Notes: generated by a model not told the origin, from the sequence alone. 8,624 nucleotides of DNA from an uncultured Hyphomicrobiales bacterium (GCA_903930095.1 CAIYXE010000713.1:1-8624); one strand, 5' to 3'. Shown: positions 1-7,455, numbered from the stretch's first letter. Translations and numbers: made by a program.

Positions 1-357
1 TCCGGCGTGGATGACGGTGCCGGTGCAGAGAAGCCGGCCCGTTTCCGCGTCGATCTTGCGGACGTAGTTGACCTTGAGTTCGATGGTGCCGTAACCCGCA
101 CCTGCGGGAAGCTTGGTCTGTACCGCGCAGCCGGTGGCCGAATCGATGAGTGTCGCGGCATAGCCGCCATGAAGCCGCATCTGCGGATTGTAGTAGCGCG
201 GCGAAGGGAAGCCCTCAAAGGTTGCAGACCCTTCTTCAACTGCGATCAGCCGCATGTTCATGGTTTCCGCCATGGCTGAGCCATGCCAGTCCTTGATGCG
301 CTGCCTCAGATAGTCGAGGCCGCTCAGCGGCGTGGCCTCTTGGGGGTCTGCGTCCAT
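1..357 (-). CDS. PaaI-family hotdog-fold thioesterase (partial, C-terminus beyond the left edge)
   Basis: The first 119 residues of a probable acyl-CoA thioesterase are present; no stop codon lies in the window. The hallmark is residues 57-76, NPQMRLHGGYAATLIDSATG, matching the PaaI-type HGG-x(n)-D-x(3)-G active-site loop, where the Gly pair positions the thioester and the acidic residue (Asp72 here) helps activate water. Residues 87-105 (GAGYGTIELKVNYVRKIDA) match the beta-strand section that follows in this family. The ATG at 357-355 is preceded by AGGACGGG, a fair ribosome binding site, and lies 7 nt after the stop of the MscS gene, so the two are probably co-transcribed with pyrG. Family members hydrolyse small or aromatic acyl-CoAs in the cytoplasm; the substrate cannot be read from the sequence. 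The family call is firm, the exact function unknown. Confidence 0.85.
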   Translation of the reverse strand, partial: MDADPQEATPLSGLDYLRQRIKDWHGSAMAETMNMRLIAVEEGSATFEGFPSPRYYNPQMRLHGGYAATLIDSATGCAVQTKLPAGAGYGTIELKVNYVRKIDAETGRLLCTGTVIHAG

Positions 358-364
358 GCCCGTC

Positions 365-2719
365 CTATGGTTTCGGCGACTGCATTACCCCAACGGGCTG
401 CGCGATGGTAATGCCTTTTTCGCGGAACTGCCTGAGAATGTCGAAGCGGATGTCGCTTGCGACGCCGGATCCCTCGAGGATATCCGCCACATGGGCCTTG
501 AGTTCGAAATCCAGGCCGGACTGCCCGAAGCGCACCAGGTTGGCAAAGGGCTCGGGCTGGGAGAGCACCTTCTCGTGGCGGCGGGCGCATTCAACAAGCA
601 GCGCACGCACCGCTTCGGCATCGCTGTTGTAGTTCACCGTTACCGCCACCATGAAGCGCCCCATGTTGTCGTTGTGCGTCCAGTTCCGCACCGGCTCCGT
701 CACGAGCGCCGAATTGGGCAGGATGATCGAGCAGGAATCGAAGGTCTCGATCTCGGTCGAGCGCACATTGATGCGGCGGACAACCCCCTCACCCGCCGGC
801 AGCGACACCCAGTCCCCCACCCGGATCGGACGTTCCGCAAGGATGATCAGCCCTGAGACGAAGTTATTGACGATGGACTGCAGCCCGAGGCCGATGCCGA
901 TGCCCAGCGCGCCGGCAATGAGCGCGAGGTTGGAAAAGTCGATGCCCGTGGCGCCAAGTGCCAGCCCGCCTGCCAGGAAGTAGCCGACATAGGTTGAACC
1001 CTTGAGGATCGAATCCTGCACACCGCGGTTCATTCGCGTGTCGCTGAGAATGCGGCGGGCGAGCCAGCGGTTGAACAGCTTGGTGGCGACCACGCCAACC
1101 GCCAGGATGACGAGCATCGTCAGCACGACGCCGGGCGAAATCGTGATCTCGCCGACCTTCACGCCGATCGCCAGTGTGTTGTAGAAGCCGCCGAAATCAA
1201 CCCAGGTGAGGGTCCACAGCAGCACCAGCAGCGGAATGCCGGCGATGAGCAGAATGAGGTCGACGCCGGTCCGGACGATCAGGCCCAGCCGCTCGATGCC
1301 GCGTTCGCCAAGCCCCGAGATGCGGCGGAGGAAAACGCCAAAGCCGCTCTGCGGGTCGAAGCTTGCGGTGATCGCGGCATCGAAGAGGTAGTAGAGGATG
1401 AAGAGGAAGCCGAGGACCATGGCAGTCCTGGCCATCTGATGGGCAATGTAATCCGCCAGCGCCACATAGCCACCCAGCAGCGCGCCGAAGCCGAGGATGA
1501 TCATGACCCAGATCACGGGCGTCAGCGAGGAAACCCAGCCGAAATAGACACGCCTGCCCGCCTTGTCGGGCAGACCGTCCTGGTTCTTCACGGTCAGGAG
1601 GATGAGGCTGAGCAGGCTAAGCAGCAGGAATGCGAACACCGCTGATTGCCCGACCGTGTAGCCGACAGGAAGAAACATCCCCCCGGCGATCTTGCCCAGC
1701 TGGGCGTTCATGATCGCGACAGCGGCGGTGATGCCGGCCAGCAGCGTGAAACGCGAGGCGGAACGGTCGTCAAGATCGACGATCCGCCACTCGGGTGCGG
1801 CGGGCGAGGCCACCTGGCGGGCCAGCACATAGGCGAAGGTTGTGCCCGCAATCAATGAGACCAGCGCCGTCCACACCATGAGGATGCGGGGCGTCAGGTA
1901 TCCGCTTGCATCGAGCGCCAGCCAGATCGGCAGGATCAGGATCGCCAGCGCCGCCAGCGTGGTGATCAGCCCCCGCACGATCCGCCACAGCCGCGACATG
2001 TCGTCGATCGAGCGGCTGCGGTTGGCGTAACCCTCCATCCAGTGCTGGGCCCAGCGGTTGATGATGCGGTAGCCGCCGGCAAAAAGCACGATGAAGAGCG
2101 GAACCAGAAGGAGACCGATGGGATTTCCTGAGGCGGCGACCTCCGTCCACCAGTTGCGGAACAAGAGACCCAGCGCCGACAGCAGGCCGCCGAAGCCGAC
2201 GCCCGTGTCGTACCACAGGGACGGGTTGAGGATCGAGCGCTTGCGGTCGAAGACGCGTTCGAAGAACTGGTTACGCTGCAGGGCGATGACCCGGCCGGCG
2301 CTCTGCTCCGCTTCGACCACGACCACGTCGAACTGCGATTTGAGGCTCTGCAGCCGGTCGCGCGTGGCGGTGAGGTCTGATCGTGTTTTGGCGACGCCCG
2401 CATCCTCGCTGGCGCCATCGGAGGGGGGTGCGCCCAGCGAGGCGATCTGCTGGTTCACCTCGGCCAGCGGGCCTGCAAGGTCAGCGGAGCGCTTTGCGGC
2501 GGTGGTCCTCAGCGTCTCGAGGGCGCTCCGCATATCCAGCATCTCGCGTTCGCTCAGCACCGGACGGCGCTGGAGCTCTTCAAGCCGCTTCAGGTCGGTG
2601 CGGAAATCCTGCAGCGCGCGGTCGCTCTGGCCGAGAATGGCCTGGTCGAAGGCGGCGGCCGCCGACAGGGAAATGAGCAGTGCGCAGAGTGCCGCAAGTG
2701 CAATCCTCACGCCGCGCAT
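365..2719 (-). CDS. Large MscS-family mechanosensitive channel with periplasmic DUF3772-type N-terminal region
   Basis: A 784-residue inner-membrane channel. Residues 1-23 look like a Sec signal peptide ending in ALLISLSAAAA. Residues 24-165 are charged and helical, probably periplasmic coiled coil, as in DUF3772 proteins. About ten hydrophobic segments follow (roughly 200-220, 247-268, 278-300, 325-345, 356-377, 398-425, 430-452, 485-505, 528-548, 574-595). The MscS pore helix is at 597-628, rich in Gly and Ala (IAGALGIGIGLGLQSIVNNF), leading into the beta domain (AERPIRVGDWV, 628-638) and a cytoplasmic C-terminal domain to about 780. The family opens under membrane tension to release solutes on osmotic downshock; this MscK-like size implies extra sensing or regulation. 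The start is one base after the pyrG stop (TAGcATG) with no clear ribosome binding site, which suggests translational coupling. The ion or solute preference is unknown. Confidence 0.93.
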   Translation of the reverse strand: MRGVRIALAALCALLISLSAAAAFDQAILGQSDRALQDFRTDLKRLEELQRRPVLSEREMLDMRSALETLRTTAAKRSADLAGPLAEVNQQIASLGAPPSDGASEDAGVAKTRSDLTATRDRLQSLKSQFDVVVVEAEQSAGRVIALQRNQFFERVFDRKRSILNPSLWYDTGVGFGGLLSALGLLFRNWWTEVAASGNPIGLLLVPLFIVLFAGGYRIINRWAQHWMEGYANRSRSIDDMSRLWRIVRGLITTLAALAILILPIWLALDASGYLTPRILMVWTALVSLIAGTTFAYVLARQVASPAAPEWRIVDLDDRSASRFTLLAGITAAVAIMNAQLGKIAGGMFLPVGYTVGQSAVFAFLLLSLLSLILLTVKNQDGLPDKAGRRVYFGWVSSLTPVIWVMIILGFGALLGGYVALADYIAHQMARTAMVLGFLFILYYLFDAAITASFDPQSGFGVFLRRISGLGERGIERLGLIVRTGVDLILLIAGIPLLVLLWTLTWVDFGGFYNTLAIGVKVGEITISPGVVLTMLVILAVGVVATKLFNRWLARRILSDTRMNRGVQDSILKGSTYVGYFLAGGLALGATGIDFSNLALIAGALGIGIGLGLQSIVNNFVSGLIILAERPIRVGDWVSLPAGEGVVRRINVRSTEIETFDSCSIILPNSALVTEPVRNWTHNDNMGRFMVAVTVNYNSDAEAVRALLVECARRHEKVLSQPEPFANLVRFGQSGLDFELKAHVADILEGSGVASDIRFDILRQFREKGITIAQPVGVMQSPKP

Positions 2720-2720
2720 G

Positions 2721-4355
<1,635 letters not shown>

Positions 4356-4383
4356 TCACCCTATCGGCTTCACGTCATGATTT

Positions 4384-4412
4384 AAAGCCCGGAAACGGGG
4401 TTTCCGGGCTTT
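4384..4412 (-). terminator. Perfect 12-bp stem-loop after secG, probable intrinsic terminator
   Basis: AAAGCCCGGAAA (4384-4395) pairs perfectly with TTTCCGGGCTTT (4401-4412) around a 5-nt loop. It starts 27 nt past the secG stop and ends about 34 nt before the pyrG start. On the minus strand the stem ends in GGGCTTT followed by AAATC, so the U-run is short and termination may be partial. The A/U base pairs at the stem foot would also support terminator-like function on the plus strand, but no plus-strand gene ends here. Confidence 0.7.
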
Positions 4413-4420
4413 GTGGATAA
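4412..4420 (-). promoter_or_regulatory. Perfect DnaA-box consensus upstream of pyrG
   Basis: Read on the minus strand the nine bases are TTATCCACA, an exact match to the classic DnaA box (TTATNCACA, strongest form). It abuts the terminator stem, 62 nt upstream of the pyrG start. It is a single site; I saw no cluster or AT-rich unwinding region beside it, so it is not an origin. It could be a DnaA regulatory site for pyrG or a chance match. Confidence 0.3.
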
Positions 4421-4438
4421 CTCAGGCACCAGCGGGGT

Positions 4439-4819
4439 TTACTGGTTGACCGGAACCTGCGGCGTGGTGGGCGCCGGCGCCAGCTGCGGCAGCACGGAAC
4501 CGCCGGTGCCGGAGCCTTCTGCCGGGGCCGGCTGGGCGCCGGTTGCCGCGGGAGGCGCAACATTGTCGATCACCGAGCCGCCGCCGCGCTGCGTGGCGAT
4601 CACGGTGAGCGCGATCGAGGTGCAGAAAAAGGCGACTGCAAGATAGGCGGTGGTCCGCGTCAGCGCATTGCCAGCGCCGCGCGCCGAGAACAGGCTGCCG
4701 CCTCCCCCGCTGCCGCCACCGCCGATGCCGAGCGCGCCGCCCTCGGAACGCTGCAGCAGCACGACGCCGATGAGGGCCAGGGCGATGATCAGGTGAATGA
4801 CGAGAACGAGGGTTTCCAT
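4439..4819 (-). CDS. secG: Protein translocase subunit SecG
   Basis: The small, non-catalytic subunit of the SecYEG inner-membrane channel, which aids SecA-driven export. Two membrane helices are visible: residues 2-22 (ETLVLVIHLIIALALIGVVL) and about 55-76. The signature LLQRSEGGALG (21-31) sits at the end of helix 1, followed by a glycine- and serine-rich cytosolic loop (GIGGGGSGGGGSLFSARG, 31-48) and NALTRTTAYLA at the start of helix 2. The tail from about 87 on is rich in Ala, Pro and Gly and carries no recognisable domain; together with the loop it makes the protein (126 residues) longer than E. coli SecG, as is common in alphaproteobacteria. The ribosome binding site is weak (CGGAA upstream of CCCATG). 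It follows tpiA in many related genomes; here two other genes and a repeat cluster come between them. Confidence 0.95.
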   Translation of the reverse strand: METLVLVIHLIIALALIGVVLLQRSEGGALGIGGGGSGGGGSLFSARGAGNALTRTTAYLAVAFFCTSIALTVIATQRGGGSVIDNVAPPAATGAQPAPAEGSGTGGSVLPQLAPAPTTPQVPVNQ

Positions 4820-4927
4820 GGGATTCCGGGCTGACTGGCTGAATTGTGGCTCGCTTTAGCGGTTTGATATGGGAAAGGCAACCGGCGGGGGCAAGGGCAC
4901 GCCCCCCTTCTCCAATCCCTCAGGTGC

Positions 4928-4958
4928 GTCACCCAGGCGCCGGCCGGGGTCCAGCTTC
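4928..4958 (+). repeat. Outer arm, copy 1 of a dispersed GTCAyCC-type repeat
   Basis: The copy begins GTCACCCAGGCG and ends GGTCCAGCTTC. Compared with the reverse complement of copy 2 it differs at 7 of 31 positions, mostly in the centre. Its own internal GGC/GCC pairing gives only a weak local hairpin. Confidence 0.6.
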
Positions 4959-4980
4959 TCGCCGATGCCAACTGCTCACC

Positions 4981-5003
4981 ATGCGCGGACTTGTTCCGCG
5001 CAT
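4981..5003 (+). repeat. Inner hairpin 1, perfect 9-bp stem
   Basis: ATGCGCGGA (4981-4989) pairs with TCCGCGCAT (4995-5003) around the loop CTTGT. TTTT follows at 5005-5008, so on the plus strand it resembles an intrinsic terminator, but no plus-strand gene lies upstream. It is better read as one unit of the repeat element. Confidence 0.6.
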
Positions 5004-5032
5004 CTTTTCTGGCGGCGGCAGGAAAAGCCCCC

Positions 5033-5053
5033 CCCGGGGGTCAAGCCCTCGGG
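5033..5053 (-). repeat. Inner hairpin 2, 8-bp stem, opposite orientation to hairpin 1
   Basis: On the minus strand CCCGAGGG and CCCCCGGG flank the loop CTTGA, with one A-C mismatch; on the plus strand that pair becomes G-U. CATG precedes the stem, as in hairpin 1 (CCATG), and the GGnCTTG core is shared. If the upstream MBL-fold gene is transcribed through here this hairpin would lie about 100 nt past its stop. Confidence 0.5.
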
Positions 5054-5085
5054 ACATGAGCTGATTGAGAATTCCCGCCCGCAAT

Positions 5086-5116
5086 GAAGCTGGATCCTGG
5101 CCTTTGCCGGGATGAC
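5086..5116 (-). repeat. Outer arm, copy 2 of the dispersed repeat
   Basis: The reverse complement reads GTCATCCCGGCAAAGGCC and ends GGATCCAGCTTC, very close to the form of this repeat I know from many alphaproteobacterial genomes. It is in inverse orientation to copy 1. Confidence 0.6.
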
Positions 5117-5126
5117 TGCTATTCAG

Positions 5127-5141
5127 GGCCGGGATGACGCA
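5127..5141 (-). repeat. Truncated third copy of the repeat arm
   Basis: The reverse complement TGCGTCATCCCGGCC repeats the first part of the arm, including the flanking TGC seen before copy 1 (TGCGTCAC). It shares GCCGGGATGAC exactly with copy 2, 22 bp away, and ends 13 bp before the stop codon of the MBL-fold gene. Confidence 0.5.
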
Positions 5142-5154
5142 ATCAACAAGGCCA

Positions 5155-5931
5155 TCAATTCCCCGGCAGAACCAGCAGCTTCGGCTCATCCGGCAGGCCG
5201 GCGGCGGTGAAGATGCGCTCAGGTGTGGTCGAGGTTTCGAGCTCATATTCCTGGCTCACCGTGGCGATGAAGCGGTTGAGCGTCGTCGGGCCGAAATAGT
5301 GCATGGGGATCACCACGCGCGCCTTGACCGTCTTCAGCACGTCAAGCATCTCGGCCTGGCCCATGGTGTAGCCGCCATCGACCGGCACCATGACGATGTC
5401 CAGCCTGCCGATCATGCCAAGGTGCTCAGCCCCCAGCAAATGGTGCAGGTGGCCAAGGTGCCCGATGCACAGGCCCGCGACCTCGAAGATGAAGATCGAG
5501 TTGCCGTCCTTCATCCGGCCCGCCATGCCGCCGCGGATGTCGGTGGTGACGTTCCTCACCCGGATGTCGCCGATCTCCACGTCATGGACGGCGGGGCCGT
5601 CGCCTTCCGGGTTCCAGCCGCGCAGCACGTGCTTGATCGCGGGGTCGGGGAAGTCCGTGTAATGGGTGGAATGCGCCCGGTTCATGGTGACGCCGTCCGG
5701 CACGATTCCGGCGGAATAGCCCGCGTAATCGGTGACGATCCGGGTGCCGCCGGGGCTTTCGATGATGAAGCTCGCATGACCGATGAAGGTGAGCTTCACT
5801 TCATCCGGCTTGAGGGCTGCTGGAACCACGCGGGGCTCTGCCCCGGCCATGGCGAGACAGTCGCTCTGGAGGGCGGCAGCGGGTGCCGCCCAACAGAAGA
5901 CAAGCAAGGCAGACAGGATGAACTCCCGCAT
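5155..5931 (-). CDS. Secreted MBL-fold (UlaG/UPF0173-like) metallohydrolase
   Basis: Residues 1-20 (MREFILSALLVFCWAAPAAA) form a plausible signal peptide, so the 258-residue product is probably periplasmic. The metallo-beta-lactamase fold is suggested by VKLTFIGHASFIIES (45-59), TRIVTDYAGY (63-72), the possible metal motif AHSTHYTD (86-93), GHLGHLHH (157-164), the Asp185 region MVPVDGGYTMG and VVIPMHYFG (206-214) with a late His. The canonical HxHxDH is replaced by HxxHxxD, so the ligands are inferred by position and metal binding is not certain. I prefer ATG at 5931 over the in-frame TTG at 5946, because GAGGGAG lies 6 nt before this ATG and the TTG overlaps that site. It lies 168 bp after the ATC-hydrolase-family gene and before the repeat cluster. 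Its substrate is unknown; relatives act on lactones or phosphoesters. Confidence 0.8.
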   Translation of the reverse strand: MREFILSALLVFCWAAPAAALQSDCLAMAGAEPRVVPAALKPDEVKLTFIGHASFIIESPGGTRIVTDYAGYSAGIVPDGVTMNRAHSTHYTDFPDPAIKHVLRGWNPEGDGPAVHDVEIGDIRVRNVTTDIRGGMAGRMKDGNSIFIFEVAGLCIGHLGHLHHLLGAEHLGMIGRLDIVMVPVDGGYTMGQAEMLDVLKTVKARVVIPMHYFGPTTLNRFIATVSQEYELETSTTPERIFTAAGLPDEPKLLVLPGN

Positions 5932-5937
5932 GTCGCG

Positions 5938-5944
5938 CTCCCTC
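5938..5944 (-). promoter_or_regulatory. Ribosome binding site fixing the start of the MBL-fold gene
   Basis: GAGGGAG on the minus strand, 6 nt upstream of the ATG at 5931. It supports that start over the longer TTG start, which would add five residues (MRERD) and place the TTG across this site. Confidence 0.6.
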
Positions 5945-6063
5945 AATGGGGGCGAGGCTCAAAGCGGAGCATGGCGAAACTGGGGCAAGACCTGCCGTCT
6001 GCCGGGCTGGAAGAGAAATTGACGCGAATGTGATCGCGGTCGAGGGCTACGTCCCATGAACCC

Positions 6064-6091
6064 CCTCGCCCCCACATGCGTGGGGGCGAGG
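6064..6091 (-). repeat. Perfect 12-bp stem-loop after the ATC-hydrolase-family gene
   Basis: CCTCGCCCCCAC (6064-6075) pairs perfectly with GTGGGGGCGAGG (6080-6091) around a 4-nt loop. It begins 8 nt beyond the stop codon at 6100, the right place for a terminator or 3'-end stabilising hairpin, but no U-run follows on either strand. The 11 bases TGGGGGCGAGG of its arm recur exactly at 5947-5957, next to the MBL-fold gene start, which points to a dispersed palindrome. Confidence 0.55.
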
Positions 6092-6099
6092 ACTAACCT

Positions 6100-6570
6100 T
6101 TACTGATCCCCCGCCTTGTAGCGGTAGCGGAAGGTGCAGCAGGGCGCGCCCTCCATGATGGTCTGCTTGCGCTCCAGCGTGATGTTCGGGTCATAGCCCT
6201 GGCAGAACGTGCCATCCCGGTTGCAGGACAGGAGATGGCCGATCTTGCCCAGCCCCATCTCCTTGTAGGTTTCGGCATAGCGGCAGCGGGTGATGTCGAA
6301 ATCGAAGGTCTCGTCATCCGCCTTCAGAACCTTCATCTCGAGCGCGCCATCGGCCGTCCACAGCTCATAGAGCTTGATGAAATCGGCCATGGAGGTGGTT
6401 CCGGCCTTTTCCGCGAAGTACCGGCCCTCCGCGATCGCCGCCTTGCGGATGGCGGCATCGAGGATGGCATTGGCCTTCTCCTCGCCCAGCTGTTCCACCA
6501 TCTCGGCATGGATGGGGCCGATGACCTGCGCCTGCAGCCTGCGCTTGGTGAGGGTGGGTATCTCGCTCAT
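6100..6570 (-). CDS. L-2-amino-thiazoline-4-carboxylic acid (ATC) hydrolase family protein
   Basis: A 156-residue cytoplasmic protein with no signal peptide. The C-terminal half carries the family pattern as I recall it: FDITRCRYAETYKEMG (91-106), IGHLLSCNRDGTFCQGYDP (110-128) and MEGAPCCTFRYRYK (139-152), with Cys96, Cys116, Cys123, Cys144 and Cys145. The founding enzyme, from Pseudomonas, opens the ATC ring on the way to L-cysteine, but the family is broad and most members have no tested activity. The N-terminal half is helical and charged. The ATG overlaps the tpiA stop (TGATG), with AAGG 10 nt upstream inside tpiA, which indicates translational coupling; a GTG one codon earlier is possible. 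No partner carbamoylase is in the window, so a role in ATC breakdown is not supported here. Confidence 0.75.
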   Translation of the reverse strand: MSEIPTLTKRRLQAQVIGPIHAEMVEQLGEEKANAILDAAIRKAAIAEGRYFAEKAGTTSMADFIKLYELWTADGALEMKVLKADDETFDFDITRCRYAETYKEMGLGKIGHLLSCNRDGTFCQGYDPNITLERKQTIMEGAPCCTFRYRYKAGDQ

Positions 6571-7328
6571 CACGTATAGACCTTGATGATGCCGAGGAAA
6601 TCAGCGGCCTTCAGGCTGGCGCCGCCGACGAGCGCGCCGTTGACGTGGGGCTGGCCCATGAGTTCGGCCGCGTTCGACGCCTTGACCGAGCCGCCGTAGA
6701 GAATGCGGGTCTGGCCCCCCTCCCCGCCCATGAGCTGGCCCAGCTCCTTGCGGATGAGGCCATGGACCTCGGCCACCTCGGCGGTTGTCGGCGTGAGGCC
6801 GGTGCCGATGGCCCAGACCGGTTCATACGCGATCACGGTATTGGCGGCGGTCGATCCTTCAGGGAGCGAGGCCTTCAGTTGCCGGGCGACGACGTCAAGC
6901 GTCTTGCCCGCCTTGCGCTCCTCCAGGGTCTCGCCGATGCAGATGATCGCGACGAGGCCCGCGCGCTGCGCGGCCTTGGCCTTGCTGGCGACTATCTCGT
7001 CCGTCTCGCCATGGTTGGTGCGGCGCTCGGAATGGCCGACGATGACGGCCGAGCAGCCCGCCTCCTTCAGCATCTCCGCGGAGATATCACCGGTGTGGGC
7101 ACCCAGCGGGTTCCAGTGGCAGTCCTGGCCGCCGACCTTGATCCGCGTGCCCTTGAGGACGGACTTCACCCGCCGCAGGATGACGGCAGGCGGACAGACC
7201 ATGACATCCGCCTTCAGCTTCACATCCTTCAGCATGGCTGCGAGGAGGCGGGGCTCCTTCAGCATGGCCACGCTGCCGTTCATCTTCCAGTTCCCGGCGA
7301 CCAGCGGCCGCGGCCCCTCACTTGCCAT
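6570..7328 (-). CDS. tpiA: Triosephosphate isomerase
   Basis: The enzyme interconverts dihydroxyacetone phosphate and glyceraldehyde-3-phosphate in glycolysis and gluconeogenesis. The 252-residue product has all hallmarks: AGNWKMNG (11-18) with Lys15, the electrophile His99 in VIVGHSERR, the catalytic base Glu169 in [11 protein letters not shown] (167-177, including the phosphate-gripping loop 6), and [10 protein letters not shown] (211-220) for phosphate binding, ending [14 protein letters not shown]. The length is typical. The ATG at 7328 is chosen because GGGGAG lies 7 nt upstream; an in-frame TTG at 7343 would add five residues but lacks comparable support. It is the first gene of the minus-strand run, is divergent from the ppiD-like gene, and its stop overlaps the start of the ATC-hydrolase-family gene. 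Confidence 0.98.
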   Translation of the reverse strand: MASEGPRPLVAGNWKMNGSVAMLKEPRLLAAMLKDVKLKADVMVCPPAVILRRVKSVLKGTRIKVGGQDCHWNPLGAHTGDISAEMLKEAGCSAVIVGHSERRTNHGETDEIVASKAKAAQRAGLVAIICIGETLEERKAGKTLDVVARQLKASLPEGSTAANTVIAYEPVWAIGTGLTPTTAEVAEVHGLIRKELGQLMGGEGGQTRILYGGSVKASNAAELMGQPHVNGALVGGASLKAADFLGIIKVYT

Positions 7329-7335
7329 TATTTCG

Positions 7336-7341
7336 CTCCCC
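7336..7341 (-). promoter_or_regulatory. Ribosome binding site of tpiA
   Basis: GGGGAG on the minus strand, 7 nt before the ATG at 7328, decides that start over the upstream TTG. No convincing -35/-10 pair for tpiA is visible upstream of it. Confidence 0.6.
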
Positions 7342-7381
7342 AAGTGCTTGAAATTAGCCTCTTAGCAGACGCATACCGCAC

Positions 7382-7410
7382 TTGCGAGGGGGTGATGGCC
7401 TACCTATAGT
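7382..7410 (+). promoter_or_regulatory. Sigma70-like promoter for the ppiD-like gene
   Basis: TTGCGA (7382-7387, four of six matches to TTGACA) and TATAGT (7405-7410, five of six to TATAAT) are separated by an ideal 17 bp. Transcription would start near 7417, giving a leader of about 39 nt that holds a small stem GCCCG/CGGGC (7418-7431). It is the best promoter match I found in the window's non-coding DNA. Confidence 0.5.
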
Positions 7411-7455
7411 GCGCCGCGCCCGTAACCGGGCCTAACGTGAAAGGGACGACTCCAC

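Larger units (their letters stand above)
4928..5141. repeat. Composite nested inverted-repeat element
   Basis: Two 31-bp outer arms (4928-4958 and 5086-5116) are inverted copies matching at 24 of 31 positions. Inside them, two hairpins sharing a GGnCTTG core (4981-5003 and 5033-5053) also lie in opposite orientation, and between these CTTTTC (5004-5009) pairs with GAAAAG (5022-5027). The centres of all three pairs fall near 5016-5022, so the whole block is roughly symmetric. A truncated third arm copy follows at 5127-5141. The arms resemble the GTCATCCCGGC-type dispersed repeats of alphaproteobacteria. It could be a MITE-like element or two repeat units inserted in inverse orientation. No transposase or clear target-site duplication is seen. 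Confidence 0.65.
4820..5154. other. 335-bp non-coding spacer filled with dispersed repeats
   Basis: No credible gene lies here. The short open frames crossing it encode peptides such as RHPGAGRGP and MRGLVPRIF, which I recognise as recurring false translations of dispersed alphaproteobacterial palindromes. The left 108 bases (4820-4927) are the secG leader; they hold a 6-bp stem GGGGGC/GCCCCC (4887-4892 with 4901-4906) and no clear promoter. The right part is the nested inverted-repeat element annotated below. A promoter for secG or a terminator for the upstream MBL-fold gene is expected here but I could not assign either. Confidence 0.75.

Noticed and set aside
4384..4420. Replication origin signal from the DnaA box
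   Set aside because: There is only one box, no cluster, no AT-rich unwinding stretch and no origin-linked genes such as dnaA, hemE or parAB nearby.
4981..5008. Intrinsic terminator on the plus strand (hairpin followed by TTTT)
   Set aside because: No plus-strand gene lies upstream to be terminated; the hairpin fits better as part of the repeat element.
4928..5141. Possible CRISPR array from repeated units in the spacer
   Set aside because: The repeats are inverted, imperfect and not regularly spaced, and no cas gene is in the window.
4846..5246. Several short open frames on both strands across the repeat spacer, with peptides such as RHPGAGRGP and MRGLVPRIF
   Set aside because: These are typical false translations of dispersed palindromic repeats in alphaproteobacteria, with no ribosome binding sites or family match.
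5134..6033. A 299-codon open frame on the plus strand opposite the MBL-fold gene
   Set aside because: It lacks any family resemblance and mirrors a gene with signal peptide, ribosome binding site and conserved motifs on the other strand.
6645..7409. A 254-codon open frame on the plus strand opposite tpiA
   Set aside because: tpiA is unmistakable on the minus strand; the antisense product shows only shadow composition.
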